A stretch of 64,000 nucleotides of DNA from Arthrobacter sp. U41 (GTDB lineage: Bacteria; Actinomycetota; Actinomycetes; Actinomycetales; Micrococcaceae), in the NCBI RefSeq assembly GCF_001750145.1, contig NZ_CP015732.1:1426001-1490000 (forward strand), written 5' to 3'. The position numbers and the translations under genes are program-made. The notes beneath the pieces are model-generated. The model was not told where the DNA came from. It searched no databases and saw only the letters and a program-made list of their open reading frames with translations. Of the stretch, positions 24,720-36,269 are shown one piece after another. Every line of letters begins with the position of its first letter. The first letter of the stretch is position 1.

Positions 24720-25883
24720 ATGATGCTTGACACCGCAACCCTGCGTGTGGCCCTTGCGGTGGTCGATCTAACCCTGCTGCTGCTCTTCTACTTCATCACT
24801 TATCGCCGGACGCGTTCGTCGTACAGCGGCTGGTGGTGTCTGGCTTTGCTGTTGTTCCTGGCCGGCAATGCCGCCTACCTGATGGACGGGACGCCCCACC
24901 AGGCGTGGGCCAACCCGCTCGGGAACGTGCTTCTCGTGGCGGGCGCGGCCAGCATCTGGGCGGGGGCGCGGTCCCTGCGGACCGCGGCTCCCGACATCTG
25001 GTACCTCTCGGCCGCCCCTGCCATCACAGCCGTTGCGTCGGCGCTGGACCAGCCGGCCATCAACGTGTGGTCCGGTGCGCCCGCCTACCTGGGGTTCATG
25101 GGCCTGCTGATCGGCCTCGGCTGCCGGGAACTGCTCCTGCTGGAACGGCATTTTTCCCGCGTGCACCTCACCTTGGCCGCGGGTTCCGGCATCCTGGCCG
25201 CGTTCTATCTCGGCCGCTTGGCAGTCTTTCTGGCGGAAGGACGTGACGGCCCGGTGTTCCAGTCCGTCTTCGGCTCGGTGACGACGACGCTCTTTTCGGC
25301 CGTGATCCTGGTCGTGGCGTCCTTGACGATGGCCGAGCTGAGCTACGAGCAGCAGACCCGCGACCTCCGGGCGCGCGCGACCGTTGACGGGCTGACCGGG
25401 CTGCTGAACCGCACGGCATTCCTGGACCTCGCCGAGGACGAGCTGCGCCGCCTCAACCGGGGCAGGACCACTGCGTCCCTTATCCTGGCGGATCTGGACC
25501 ATTTCAAGGCCATCAACGACGAGTTTGGCCACTCGGCCGGCGACACCGCTCTGCAGGCCTTCGCGGAGGCGTGCACGGCCACGGTCCGATCCACCGACCT
25601 CGTGGGCCGCTATGGCGGGGAGGAATTCATCATGCTCCTGCCGGGAGTGACGGCGCAAACGGCGGGGGAGATCGCCGCCGACATCAGCACCCGGCTGCAC
25701 GCCTCATCCTCGCCGGTGATCCCGCGCCTGCCCACCTCCAGCTACGGGATCGCGTCGACCGCGCCCGGCCGCGTGGATCTGGACGCGTTGATCGCCTCCG
25801 CGGACGCCGCTCTCTACCGCGCCAAGACCTTGGGCAGGGACCGTTCGGTGCTCGCCGTCGGCATCGAGGAAGAGCCGGCCTGA
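24720..25883 (+). CDS. membrane-anchored diguanylate cyclase (GGDEF)
   Basis: The 387-residue protein has about six membrane segments in residues 1-200, then a GGDEF domain (about 215-380) with the intact active site GGEEF near residue 299. The RSTD sequence five residues before it is a complete RxxD inhibitory site, so c-di-GMP feedback is expected. It should make c-di-GMP from GTP at the membrane in response to a signal sensed by the transmembrane part. Two ATG codons (24720, 24723) are tandem. A bidirectional terminator follows. Confidence 0.92.
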   Translation: MMLDTATLRVALAVVDLTLLLLFYFITYRRTRSSYSGWWCLALLLFLAGNAAYLMDGTPHQAWANPLGNVLLVAGAASIWAGARSLRTAAPDIWYLSAAPAITAVASALDQPAINVWSGAPAYLGFMGLLIGLGCRELLLLERHFSRVHLTLAAGSGILAAFYLGRLAVFLAEGRDGPVFQSVFGSVTTTLFSAVILVVASLTMAELSYEQQTRDLRARATVDGLTGLLNRTAFLDLAEDELRRLNRGRTTASLILADLDHFKAINDEFGHSAGDTALQAFAEACTATVRSTDLVGRYGGEEFIMLLPGVTAQTAGEIAADISTRLHASSSPVIPRLPTSSYGIASTAPGRVDLDALIASADAALYRAKTLGRDRSVLAVGIEEEPA

Positions 25884-25905
25884 ACGAGGCGGCCTCTTAA
25901 CGGGT

Positions 25906-25944
25906 CGCCTGCCGGGCCGCCCAGGGGCTGCGGCCCGGCAGGCG
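25906..25944. terminator. perfect 15-bp hairpin between convergent genes
   Basis: CGCCTGCCGGGCCGC (25906-25920) and GCGGCCCGGCAGGCG (25930-25944) form a perfect 15-bp stem with a 9-base loop, directly abutting the pgm stop codon. No T tract; its place between convergent genes fits a bidirectional terminator. Confidence 0.75.
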
Positions 25945-25945
25945 G

Positions 25946-27607
<1,662 letters not shown>

Positions 27608-27733
27608 GGCACCAGCATGCCAGACCGGGGTGGAAGGCAACATGATTACGGCCCCTATGACGCTGAAATACCCTGCCCAGCACAACGGGACGGCGGTAGG
27701 CTGAATCCAGAGACGTCCATGAGGGGGAAAACC

Positions 27734-28369
27734 ATGACTGACCAGCCGAAACCGGAGAAAGACGGGACACCGGAGGGCTACCGGCCGCCGTCGTACATTC
27801 CTGCGCAGGAATCCGACGTTCCCTCGCCTCAGACCCCGCCCGCGACCGTGAAGTTCGATCAGCCGGGCTATGGCCAGCAGCCGTACGGAACCCCGGGACA
27901 GTCCGGCGGGCACGACGGGCAGCCGGCACCGGACTACAACCAGCCCACGGATCCGTATGGCACGCCTTATGGCGCGGCGCCGCAGCAGCCGTTCGGGCAG
28001 CAGCCCTACGGGCAACAGTCCTCCGGTCAGCAGTACGGTGCGCCGGTACAGTATGGCCAGCCTGGCAGCCCGTTCAACGCCTACGGCCAACCGTCCTATT
28101 ACGGTATGCCTGAACCCAAGGGCCTGAGCATCGCGAGCATGATCTGCGGCATCGCGGCCTTTGTGGGGCTGGGCTTTTTCCTCCTGCCGCAGTTCGCGGC
28201 GGTCATCCTCGGGCACATGGCACTCAAGCGCGAGCCGTCGGGCAGGGGCATGGCGATAGCCGGCCTGGTGCTGGGTTACGCGGGGATCGCGCTGACCGTC
28301 CTGGCAATCGTGATCATCGCGCTGGGGTTGGCCATCGGCACCTCCGGCCGCATGTACTACGGGGCCTAG
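27734..28369 (+). CDS. DUF4190-type membrane protein with Gln/Pro/Gly-rich N-terminus
   Basis: The 211-residue protein begins with about 125 residues of Pro, Gln, Gly and Tyr repeats (PYGQQ-like), then two hydrophobic segments joined by [20 protein letters not shown], which is the DUF4190 signature. Such proteins are small actinobacterial membrane proteins of unknown function. GAGGGGGA lies six bases before ATG 27734, favouring it over the ATG at 27719. Confidence 0.82.
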   Translation: MTDQPKPEKDGTPEGYRPPSYIPAQESDVPSPQTPPATVKFDQPGYGQQPYGTPGQSGGHDGQPAPDYNQPTDPYGTPYGAAPQQPFGQQPYGQQSSGQQYGAPVQYGQPGSPFNAYGQPSYYGMPEPKGLSIASMICGIAAFVGLGFFLLPQFAAVILGHMALKREPSGRGMAIAGLVLGYAGIALTVLAIVIIALGLAIGTSGRMYYGA

Positions 28370-28378
28370 GCCCAGCCG

Positions 28379-29224
28379 TCAGCCGGTAAGGGCCGCAACC
28401 AGCCGCCCGGCGTTGTCCTCGAGCCACGTGCCGCGGCGTCGGATCATCCCGCCCACCCCTTCGTCCCACATCCGCGCCCACCCGCCGCCGAGAGTGCGTG
28501 CGTTGTGCTGCATCCGCTCGTGGCTCAGCGCCGTAGCCTCAATCCCGAATGCGGGCAGCCGCCGTCGTTCCTCTTCGTTCCAGCCGTAGGCGTCGGCGAA
28601 GATCCGGAGCCGCCGGAACGGATCCGTAGCCTCCCAGCCCGGCCACGCGTCGGCAGGATCCCGCAGGGGCGCCCAGTGCATCGCGGTGTTGAAGGAATCC
28701 TTGAAGGCCGTCGTGGGACCGGCCAGGTCGAAGTCCACCAGACCGGCGGCGCGGCCGTCCCGGACCACGACGTTTTGCGGGGTGACGTCCAGGTGGCAGA
28801 CAAGTTCGGCCGGATCCTGCCGGACCGGGCGGGGCGGGAACGGGTGGGCGTCCGGCACAAACGCGGCCGAGGCCGCATGCAGCCGGCGCAGCAGCTGCGC
28901 CACGGAAACCAGGAGCTCCTCGGACTGGACCCAGGCCTCCGGGACGGGCCCGGCGCACTGTCCGGGCAGGAAAGTCAGCACGTCCCTGCCCTCCGCGTCC
29001 CGGCCGAGGAACCGCGGGGACCCGTCGAAACCGGCATCTTCCAGCCAGTCGAGGTACGCGGCGACGGCCAGGGACTGCGGCTGGTGCGGGCGGCGGACGG
29101 TTCCGCCGGCCCGCAGCACACCTGCGGTGACATCGCCCACCGGCATAAGTTCGACGTCGGACCCCTCGCCTGCGGCGGGGACGTGGACGCGGGACTCAAG
29201 CGGTGCGCGGTGCCTGGAGCTCAT
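28379..29224 (-). CDS. aminoglycoside-phosphotransferase-family kinase
   Basis: A 281-residue APH/choline-kinase-fold protein. It has the catalytic loop CHLDVTPQNVVV and the metal motif GLVDFDLAGP. No feature shows that an antibiotic is the substrate; many homologues act on small molecules or have unknown substrates. The ATG at 29224 is the only reasonable start. The stop of the upstream alcohol dehydrogenase gene is only seven bases away, so these two are probably one transcript. Confidence 0.85.
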   Translation of the reverse strand: MSSRHRAPLESRVHVPAAGEGSDVELMPVGDVTAGVLRAGGTVRRPHQPQSLAVAAYLDWLEDAGFDGSPRFLGRDAEGRDVLTFLPGQCAGPVPEAWVQSEELLVSVAQLLRRLHAASAAFVPDAHPFPPRPVRQDPAELVCHLDVTPQNVVVRDGRAAGLVDFDLAGPTTAFKDSFNTAMHWAPLRDPADAWPGWEATDPFRRLRIFADAYGWNEEERRRLPAFGIEATALSHERMQHNARTLGGGWARMWDEGVGGMIRRRGTWLEDNAGRLVAALTG

Positions 29225-29231
29225 CGCGAGG

Positions 29232-30344
29232 CTACCCGGCGTCGAACATGATGACCTGGCGCACCGCTTTCCCGTCGGCGAGCTGGTCCATGGCCTGGTT
29301 GATGTCGGCCAGGCCGATGCGCGCCGAGATCAGCTCCTCGACCGGCAGTTTTCCTTCACGCCAGAGCTGGGCGTACTTGGGAATGTCCCGGGCCGGCACC
29401 GCGGAGCCAAGGTAGCTGCCGACGATTGTCCGGGCCTCGGCGGTGATGGTCAGCGGCGAGATCTGGGCACGGGCGTCCGGGTGCGGCAGGCCGGCGGTGA
29501 TCGTGGTGCCGCCCACCGCGGTCGCGGCGAAGGCGGTTTCGAAGGCGCGAGGGTTCCCGGCGCATTCGATCACGTACCTGGCCTTGACGCCTTCCTCCAG
29601 GACCTGCTGCGGGGTGTACGTTTCATGGGCGCCCAGCCGTCGGGCGTGGTCAAGTTTTTCATCCAGCGTGTCCACGGCAATGATCCGCGAAACTCCCTGG
29701 GAGATCGCCGTGATCAGCGCGGCCATGCCGACGCCGCCGAGCCCCACGATCATGATGCTGTCCTGCGGCCCGGGCCGGGCCGCGTTCAGCACGGCGCCGC
29801 CGCCGGTCAGCACGGCGCAGCCGAGGACGGCCGCGATGTCCGCCGGGATGTCATCGTCGACCGGCACGGCCGAGGCGCGGTCCACCACCGCATGGGTGGC
29901 GAAGCCGGAGACACCCAGGTGGTGGAAGATCTTCTCGCCGTCGCGGTCCAGATGCATCGATCCGTGCAGCAGGGTGCCCTCACCGTTGCTCTTCGACCCC
30001 GCGGTGCAGGGGAGCCGTCCATCCTCGGCGCAGTTCGCGCACTTTTCGCAGCGAGGCAGGAAGGACATCACAACGCGCTGGCCCGGCAACAGGTCGTTCA
30101 CCTCGGAGCCGACCTCGACGACGCGTCCGGCAGCCTCATGCCCCAGCAGCATCGGCACGGGGCGCACCCGGTTGCCGTCCACAACACTCAGGTCCGAGTG
30201 GCAGATACCGGCGGCCTCGATCCGCACCAGGATCTCGGTGGGTCCTGGGCCCGCCAGCTCCAGCTCGGAGATGCTGATGGGCTTGGAGTCCGCGAACGGG
30301 CGGGGGCGGCCGATTTCCTCAAGTACTGCACCGGTGATCTTCAT
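29232..30344 (-). CDS. zinc-dependent alcohol dehydrogenase (MDR superfamily)
   Basis: This 370-residue enzyme has a complete catalytic zinc site (Cys 48, GHE at 68-70) and structural zinc Cys at 99, 102, 105 and 113 (CEKCANC), plus the Rossmann motif GLGGVGMAAL near residue 199. The layout is that of class III-like NAD alcohol dehydrogenases, including mycothiol-dependent forms; the substrate cannot be fixed. The gene is followed by the APH-like kinase after seven bases. ATG has GAGGGATCA upstream on its strand. Confidence 0.9.
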   Translation of the reverse strand: MKITGAVLEEIGRPRPFADSKPISISELELAGPGPTEILVRIEAAGICHSDLSVVDGNRVRPVPMLLGHEAAGRVVEVGSEVNDLLPGQRVVMSFLPRCEKCANCAEDGRLPCTAGSKSNGEGTLLHGSMHLDRDGEKIFHHLGVSGFATHAVVDRASAVPVDDDIPADIAAVLGCAVLTGGGAVLNAARPGPQDSIMIVGLGGVGMAALITAISQGVSRIIAVDTLDEKLDHARRLGAHETYTPQQVLEEGVKARYVIECAGNPRAFETAFAATAVGGTTITAGLPHPDARAQISPLTITAEARTIVGSYLGSAVPARDIPKYAQLWREGKLPVEELISARIGLADINQAMDQLADGKAVRQVIMFDAG

Positions 30345-30453
30345 TGATCCCTCTCGTGTGGGAAGTTTCCAGACTGGACATGTCCTGATCTTGCTCCGCT
30401 AAACCGTATCCCCGCGGGCCCGGGAAATCACCACCATCCGGCGGGTCGTGGGG

Positions 30454-31899
30454 CTAATACCCCAGCTGCACGGAGAGCTGCAGCAGCAGCGCCTCGGAAC
30501 CCATCGGCCCGATCAGCTGGATGCCCATCGGCAGTCCGGCACCCTTGGCGCCGCCGGTCCAGTGCACCGGAATGCTGATCGCGGGCAGCCCGCACACGTT
30601 CACCATGGACGACCAGGGAGCGTACTCGCACTGCTTGCGGTAGTCGCCGTCGGCATCTCCCGTCCATTCGGCCGCCGGCCAGTAGCCGTCGCCGTGGGCT
30701 GCCCCGGTGAACCAGCCCACCGGGCGGGGCGTCTGAGCCAGCGCCGGCATCAGGATCAGGTCCCAGGCGGCGTACTGGGCGATGGTGTCCCGCCGGAAAA
30801 GCCGCAGGAATCCCAGCGCCTCGGCGAGCTGGGCCGGTCCGCGCTGCTGCGCGCGGCGCCGGAACGTCCGGGTCAGCGGGGTCAGGAGCGCCTCGCGCTG
30901 GGGAACGATCCGGGCATCCCCGACGGCGGCGGTCCAGGCTGTGGTGAACGCCGCCGGGTAGCGGTTGTCGTAGCGGAGGGAGGCCTCCGAGGTTTCGTGT
31001 CCGGCTGCCTCCAGCCGCCGGATGCCTTCGGCGAGGGCGTCGAGGGCCTCAGGGTCCGGGGTGAACGGGAAGATCGTCTGCCACGGGCTGTCCAGGCTCA
31101 CGCCGATCCGCAGCCTGGGCGGGTCCTGCGAGGCGAGCTCAACGTAGCTGGGAGCGGGAATCCCGGCGTGACCTGACCCGGCCGGGCCGGGCACCAGCGC
31201 ATCGAGCAGCAGCGCCGCGTCCCCCGCGGTGCGGGCCATCGGGCCGGAGGCGACCAGGCCGGCGGGGTCGCCGGTGCTTTCACCCGCGGGGGCCAGGCCG
31301 CGGCCGGGTTTCAGCCCCACGAGCCCGCAGGCGGCGGCGGGGATGCGGACCGAACCGCCGCCGTCGGAGCCGGGGGCAAAGGGAACCAGCCCGGCGGCCA
31401 CGGCCGCGGCGCTGCCGCCGGAGGAGCCTCCCGAGCTGCGGCTGAGGGCGTGCGGGTTTCGCGAGGGCGGCGCGATCCGGTTCTCGCTGTACGCAGTGAG
31501 GCCGAACTCGGGAACCTGGGTTTTGCCCAGCGAGAGCACGCCCGCGCTTTTGAGCGTCGCGACGATGGCACTGTCAGCCAGGGCCGGCTTGTGGTCCAGG
31601 GCGGCGCTGCCATGGGTGGTCACGACCCCGGCGACGTCCGTCAGGTCTTTGAAGGCCACGGGCATGCCGTGCAGCAGCGCCAGCCCGGTGCCGTCCCGGA
31701 CCGCTCGGGTGTGGGCCTCGTCCGCGGCGGCCGCGTCCTGCATGGCCTGTTCCGCGGTGACGGTGATGAAGGCGCCGAGGTGCCGGTTTTCAGCGGCGAT
31801 GCGGTCCAGGAAATGCCGGGTGGTCTGCCGCGCGGACAGCTCCCCGGAGCGCAGCGTGTTGCGCAGCTCCACCGCCGAGAGCTCATGGATTTCAGCCAA
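30454..31899 (-). CDS. amidase (amidase signature family)
   Basis: The protein of about 481 residues has the Ser-Ser-Lys triad of the amidase signature family: Lys in AFKDLTDVAGV (about 81) and the Ser-rich SSGGSSGGSAAA with GSDGGGSVRIPAA (about 158-185). It hydrolyses an amide; it is a stand-alone amidase, since GatC and GatB are not adjacent. TTG 31899 is the most likely start, because the family similarity begins there (LAEIHELSAVELRNTLRSGE). The frame is open upstream to 32289 but antisense to the rhodanese gene and unlike the family. The start is the uncertain part. Confidence 0.85.
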   Translation of the reverse strand: MAEIHELSAVELRNTLRSGELSARQTTRHFLDRIAAENRHLGAFITVTAEQAMQDAAAADEAHTRAVRDGTGLALLHGMPVAFKDLTDVAGVVTTHGSAALDHKPALADSAIVATLKSAGVLSLGKTQVPEFGLTAYSENRIAPPSRNPHALSRSSGGSSGGSAAAVAAGLVPFAPGSDGGGSVRIPAAACGLVGLKPGRGLAPAGESTGDPAGLVASGPMARTAGDAALLLDALVPGPAGSGHAGIPAPSYVELASQDPPRLRIGVSLDSPWQTIFPFTPDPEALDALAEGIRRLEAAGHETSEASLRYDNRYPAAFTTAWTAAVGDARIVPQREALLTPLTRTFRRRAQQRGPAQLAEALGFLRLFRRDTIAQYAAWDLILMPALAQTPRPVGWFTGAAHGDGYWPAAEWTGDADGDYRKQCEYAPWSSMVNVCGLPAISIPVHWTGGAKGAGLPMGIQLIGPMGSEALLLQLSVQLGY

Positions 31900-32178
31900 G
31901 GTAGCGCGGCCCAGGTTCCCCGGCCGTCCGCTCCGCGGGACATGTCCAGTGGTGGCGCGGGCGGGTGAACATGGTGGGAATGTGCCCAGTACTCGTGCCC
32001 GGGGGAGGGCATGTCCGGCGGGGGGAGGTGCGGGGAGTTGCCTGAATCGTGGGCCGGTCAGCTGCCGTGGATCTCCATTGCGCCATGCCAGAAGCGTAAC
32101 CTGCGACGGCCAGGGGTGTGGCGCAGGCGGCTGGCGATACGCTGGAGGCAGACCATGCATTCTGCGGAAGGGACGACC

Positions 32179-32505
32179 ATGAGCGACTTTGACACCGTAA
32201 CCGTGTCCGACATTCCTGACGGGGCCAAAATCCTCGACGTCCGCGAGGACTATGAGTGGGACGCGGGCCACGCTGCCGGAGCGCTGCATATCCCTTTGGA
32301 CCAGCTCCCGGCCCGGCTTGAGGAACTCGATCCGGACGAGGACCTCTACGTCATTTGCCGCACCGGGGGCCGGTCCTTCCGTGCCGCCCAGTGGCTCTCC
32401 GGACAGGGGTATTCTGCCCTGAACGTGGCCGGCGGCATGGACCAGTGGCTGGAAACCGGAATGCCGCTGGTGTCCGAAAACGGACTCAAGCCCGTCATCT
32501 TGTAG
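32179..32505 (+). CDS. single-domain rhodanese
   Basis: A 108-residue rhodanese domain with LDVREDYEWDAGHAAGALHIPL and the active-site loop CRTGGRS holding the sulfur-carrying Cys. It is the GlpE/PspE size class: cytosolic sulfurtransferase or persulfide carrier. ATG 32179 is preceded by GGAAGGGA; an in-frame ATG at 32155 is less well placed. It lies 18 bases before pheA and may share its transcript. Confidence 0.88.
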   Translation: MSDFDTVTVSDIPDGAKILDVREDYEWDAGHAAGALHIPLDQLPARLEELDPDEDLYVICRTGGRSFRAAQWLSGQGYSALNVAGGMDQWLETGMPLVSENGLKPVIL

Positions 32506-32523
32506 TTGAAGAAAGAAGCACCG

Positions 32524-33504
32524 ATGCCCGCATCACCCCTCACGTACACCTTCCTCGGACCCGCGGGCACCTTCACCGAGGCGGCCCTGATGCAGGTTCC
32601 CGATGCGGCGGAGGCCATCCGTATTCCGTCGTCCAACGTCAACACGGCGCTGGACAAGGTCCGTGACGGCTCGGCGGACGCGGCCATGGTGCCGATTGAA
32701 AACTCCGTGGAGGGCGGCGTCACGGCCACCCTGGATGCGATCGCCACGGGACAGGAACTGCGGATCCTGCGCGAAGCCCTGGTGCCGATCAGCTTTGTGC
32801 TGGTGGCCCGGCCCGGGACCCGGATCGAGGACATCCGCCGGATCTCCACCCACGGCCACGCCTGGGCGCAGTGCCGGCTCTGGGCCGACAATAATATTCC
32901 GAATGCAGAATATATTCCCGGCTCGTCCACGGCCGCCGCGGCCATGGGGCTGCTGGAGGGCGACGTCCACTACGACGCAGCCATCTGCGCCCCGATTGTG
33001 GCCACGGAGCAGCCGGGGCTCACCGTCCTGGCGGAGAATATCGGGGACAATCCCGGCGCGGTCACACGGTTTGTGCTCGTCGGCCGGCCGGGCGTACTGC
33101 CGGAGCCCACCGGCGCGGACAAGACCACCGTGGTGGTTCCGCTTCCGGAAGACCGCCCCGGCGCCCTGATGGAGATCCTGGACCAGTTCGCCACCCGCGG
33201 CGTGAACCTCAGCCGGATCGAGTCGCGGCCCACCGGCCAGTACCTGGGCCATTACTTCTTCAGCATTGACGCCGACGGCCACGTGGCCGATGCGCGCATG
33301 GCGGACGCGCTGGCCGGCCTGCACCGGATCAGCCCGGCCACCCGCTTCCTGGGTTCCTACGGCCGGGCCGACGGGCACCGGACCATCGTGGAGCCGCACA
33401 CCTCGGACCAGGCATTCCGCGCGGCACATGCCTGGGTCAAAGACATACTGTCGGGGGCATCTGTGGTGCCGGAATATTTGCACAAGGCTTCGCCCACAGC
33501 GTAG
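32524..33504 (+). CDS. pheA: prephenate dehydratase
   Basis: This 326-residue enzyme converts prephenate to phenylpyruvate in phenylalanine synthesis. It shows FLGPAGTFTEAAL at the N-terminus, PIENSVEGGV, the TRFVLVGRPG motif near residue 180, and a C-terminal ACT domain with LSRIESRPTGQ and GHYFFSIDADGH, the phenylalanine-binding ESRP site for feedback control. No chorismate mutase domain is fused. ATG has GAAAGAAG upstream. It follows the rhodanese gene after 18 bases. Confidence 0.95.
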   Translation: MPASPLTYTFLGPAGTFTEAALMQVPDAAEAIRIPSSNVNTALDKVRDGSADAAMVPIENSVEGGVTATLDAIATGQELRILREALVPISFVLVARPGTRIEDIRRISTHGHAWAQCRLWADNNIPNAEYIPGSSTAAAAMGLLEGDVHYDAAICAPIVATEQPGLTVLAENIGDNPGAVTRFVLVGRPGVLPEPTGADKTTVVVPLPEDRPGALMEILDQFATRGVNLSRIESRPTGQYLGHYFFSIDADGHVADARMADALAGLHRISPATRFLGSYGRADGHRTIVEPHTSDQAFRAAHAWVKDILSGASVVPEYLHKASPTA

Positions 33505-33597
33505 ACAAATGCCACTTCCGGCACTTCCGCCCCTATGAAACTGTGCGTATGCTTGCCTGATCCATATTGGGGAAGTCCTCTACCGAGGGAGCAGGTC

Positions 33598-33822
33598 ATG
33601 GCAGATACCAGCCTTGAAAATGACGGCCAGGGAATGATTGTGAATCCCAAACCGACCGCTGAAAACCAGGACTGGGACGGCGACGACGCCGACCGTGCAG
33701 ACCGGCTGCGCTTCGAAGAGGAGCAGGCAATGATCCGCGAGCAGTCCGAGGCCCGCGCCGCCAAGGCCGCGGCGGAAGCGAAAAAGTCCGCGGATGCGGA
33801 CAAGGAATCCTCCAAGAAGTAA
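33598..33822 (+). CDS. small charged protein, 74 aa
   Basis: GAGGGAG precedes ATG 33598. The product has an acidic centre (DWDGDDADRADR) followed by a helix-forming stretch rich in Glu, Ala, Lys and Arg (residues 40-74) that could be a coiled coil. No family recognised. It is separated from pheA by 93 bases and convergent with the lipid kinase gene. Confidence 0.65.
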   Translation: MADTSLENDGQGMIVNPKPTAENQDWDGDDADRADRLRFEEEQAMIREQSEARAAKAAAEAKKSADADKESSKK

Positions 33823-33834
33823 CGAAGCCGGCGC

Positions 33835-34899
33835 CTAGAGTGCTTCGGTGCCGTCCTTGACCCGGACGAGCAGCGAGCCGGGGGCAACCTGCACGGTGAC
33901 CTTCGTGGCCTCACCGGACGGGTCGCCGTCGACCTGGGTGGGCATCGGCTCCGCGCAGCGGATGGTGATCTTGCCGGAACGGTAATACGTCATCACCGGC
34001 AGGTGTCTCTTGTGCTTGAGCACGATCTTCCAGTACATCGCCAGCCAGCCGATCGCGCTGCGCGGACTCATCACCACGACGTCCAGCATCCCGTCGTCGA
34101 TCATGGCCTGGGGGATGAAGTCGATCCCGCCGGGGATCAGGCCGCAGTTCGCGAACAACACGCTGCGGATCTTCCGGCTCTGCTCCGGCTGGTCGTCCAG
34201 CGAGATGGAGACCCTCTTCCGGCGGCCGGGCAGATGCCTCACCCCTGCCTCGGTGTAGGCCAGCCAGCCCACAGCCTTCTTGAGGCCGTCGTTGGTGTCG
34301 CCCACTACCTCCGCGTCCATCCCGATGCCGGCAATGACCAGGAAGGTGTACTCCGCGGTCTCGTTCGTCCGGGAGTTCTCCACCCTCATCCGCGCCGTAT
34401 CGATGAAGCGCTGGTGCCCGAACAGGGCGGTTTCGACGCTCCCATGCAGGTCGCCCACGTCAAGGTGGATGTTGCGGGCCAGCAGGTTGCCGGTGCCGAG
34501 TGGGACCAGCCCCATGGCGATGTCCGTGCCGGCGAGAATGTCGGCCACCACCCGCACCGTGCCGTCACCGCCGCCCACGACGACGACGTCGGCGCCGTAC
34601 TCGACAGCGGCCCGCGCCTGTGAGAATCCGGGGTCCTCGGCGGTGGTGTCGAAGAACCGCGGCGGCACCCATCCTGCCGCGGCGCAGGCACTTTCAATCA
34701 GCTTGCGTGCCTCATCGGACCGGGACTTGATCGGGTTCATCACCACGGCCACTTTTTGCTGGCCCAGGCCCGGACTGTGCGTTTCCTCCCACACGGCGCT
34801 GCGCGTGTGCCTGGCCCTGAGCTTGCGCACTCCCCACCAGCTGGAGACGGCAAACGCCAGCACTGCCGCGATGATGAGGTAAAGCAGCCAGTCGCTCAT
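33835..34899 (-). CDS. diacylglycerol-kinase-like lipid kinase
   Basis: The 354-residue protein starts with one membrane segment (LLYLIIAAVLAFAVSSWW), then a DAGK catalytic domain with VVVGGGDGTVR and GLVPLGTGNLLARN, the nucleotide and catalytic loops of the DagK/YegS/BmrU family. It should phosphorylate diacylglycerol or a related lipid at the inner face of the membrane. The gene is divergent from serS (89 bases between starts). Confidence 0.92.
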   Translation of the reverse strand: MSDWLLYLIIAAVLAFAVSSWWGVRKLRARHTRSAVWEETHSPGLGQQKVAVVMNPIKSRSDEARKLIESACAAAGWVPPRFFDTTAEDPGFSQARAAVEYGADVVVVGGGDGTVRVVADILAGTDIAMGLVPLGTGNLLARNIHLDVGDLHGSVETALFGHQRFIDTARMRVENSRTNETAEYTFLVIAGIGMDAEVVGDTNDGLKKAVGWLAYTEAGVRHLPGRRKRVSISLDDQPEQSRKIRSVLFANCGLIPGGIDFIPQAMIDDGMLDVVVMSPRSAIGWLAMYWKIVLKHKRHLPVMTYYRSGKITIRCAEPMPTQVDGDPSGEATKVTVQVAPGSLLVRVKDGTEAL

Positions 34900-34988
34900 T
34901 GTGCTCCAACACTATCCCGCCGGTGACCGCTGACCTGATTGCCCGCCGATTGCCCGGTAACGGCGGCCGGATTGGATAGTCTTGTCAG

Positions 34989-36269
34989 GTGATCGACGTA
35001 AAAGACCTCAGCGAAAATCCGGACAAGTTCCGGGCCAGCCAGCGCGCCCGCGGCGCCGACGAGTCCGTGGTGGACGCGATCGTCGCCGCGGACGCGGCCC
35101 GCCGCGCCGCCCTGATCCGCTTCGAGAACCTGAGGGCCGAGCAGAATGCCTTCGGCAAGAAGGTCGCGCAGGCCAAGGGCGAGGAGAAGCAGGCCCTGCT
35201 CGCAGAGGTCAAGGTCCTCGCGGGCGAGGTCAAGGCAGCGTCCGCTGAGGCGGACGTCGCCCAGGCCGCCCAGGAGGAACTGCTGCGCGGCATCCCCAAC
35301 CTCATCGAGGACGGCGTCCCCGCGGGCGGCGAGGACGACTACATCGTGGTCAAGACCGTCGGCGTCCCCCGCGAATTTCCCGACTTCGAACCCAGGGACC
35401 ACCTGGAGATCGGTGAGCTGATCGGCGCCATCGACATGGAGCGCGGCGCCAAGGTCTCCGGTTCGCGCTTCTACTTCCTGCGCGGCGCCGGAGCCAGGCT
35501 GGAAATGGCGCTGCTGCAGATGGCGATGGAGCAGGCGATCGACGCCGGCTTCGTGCCGATGATCACCCCGACACTGGTGCGTCCGGAGACCATGCAGGGC
35601 ACCGGCTTCGACGTCAAGCACGACGCCGAGATCTACCGCCTCGCCGAGGACGACCTTTACCTCGTGGGCACCTCGGAAGTGGCCCTCGCCGGCTACCACG
35701 CGGACGAGATCCTGGACTTCTCCGCCGGCCCGGTCCGCTACGCCGGGCAGAGTTCCTGCTACCGCCGCGAGGCCGGCTCGCACGGCAAGGACACCCGAGG
35801 CATCATCCGGGTTCACCAGTTCAACAAGGTCGAAATGTTCATCTACACCACGGTCGAGGAGGCTGCGGCCGAGCACGCCCGGCTGCTGGCCTGGGAAGAG
35901 GAGATGCTGGCCAAGTGCGAGCTGCCCTACCGGGTGATCGACACCGCAGCCGGCGACCTCGGCAACTCCGCCGCCCGCAAGTTCGACTGCGAGGCCTGGG
36001 TTCCCACGCAGGGCGCCTACCGCGAGCTGACCTCGACGTCCAACTGCACCACGTTCCAGGCGCGCAGGCTCAACATCCGCGAACGTGTGGTGAACGGGGA
36101 GGGGGCGCCCAAGGGCACCCGCGCCGTCGCCACGCTCAACGGCACCCTGGGCACCACGCGCTGGATCGTGGCCATCCTGGAGCATCACCAGAACCCCGAT
36201 GGTTCCGTCAACGTCCCGAAGGCACTGCAGAAGTACCTCGGCGGCATGACGGTCTTCCCGGTCATCTAA
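34989..36269 (+). CDS. serS: seryl-tRNA synthetase
   Basis: This 426-residue class II synthetase has the N-terminal helical arm for the long variable arm of tRNA-Ser (about residues 25-105), then motif 2 [15 protein letters not shown] with [10 protein letters not shown] and motif 3 [18 protein letters not shown] 34989 is used; TAGTCT (34977-34982) ends six bases upstream and no Shine-Dalgarno is visible, consistent with leaderless transcription. A 26-bp tandem duplication spans its stop codon. Confidence 0.97.
   Translation: MIDVKDLSENPDKFRASQRARGADESVVDAIVAADAARRAALIRFENLRAEQNAFGKKVAQAKGEEKQALLAEVKVLAGEVKAASAEADVAQAAQEELLRGIPNLIEDGVPAGGEDDYIVVKTVGVPREFPDFEPRDHLEIGELIGAIDMERGAKVSGSRFYFLRGAGARLEMALLQMAMEQAIDAGFVPMITPTLVRPETMQGTGFDVKHDAEIYRLAEDDLYLVGTSEVALAGYHADEILDFSAGPVRYAGQSSCYRREAGSHGKDTRGIIRVHQFNKVEMFIYTTVEEAAAEHARLLAWEEEMLAKCELPYRVIDTAAGDLGNSAARKFDCEAWVPTQGAYRELTSTSNCTTFQARRLNIRERVVNGEGAPKGTRAVATLNGTLGTTRWIVAILEHHQNPDGSVNVPKALQKYLGGMTVFPVI

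Noticed and set aside
27608..28216. N-terminal extension of phosphoglucomutase
   Set aside because: It is antisense to the DUF4190 gene and unlike Pgm; ATG 27607 gives the normal length.
28379..29224. Antibiotic-resistance gene reading of the APH-like kinase
   Set aside because: Only the general APH fold motifs are present; nothing points to aminoglycosides, and chromosomal homologues of this type are common without resistance.
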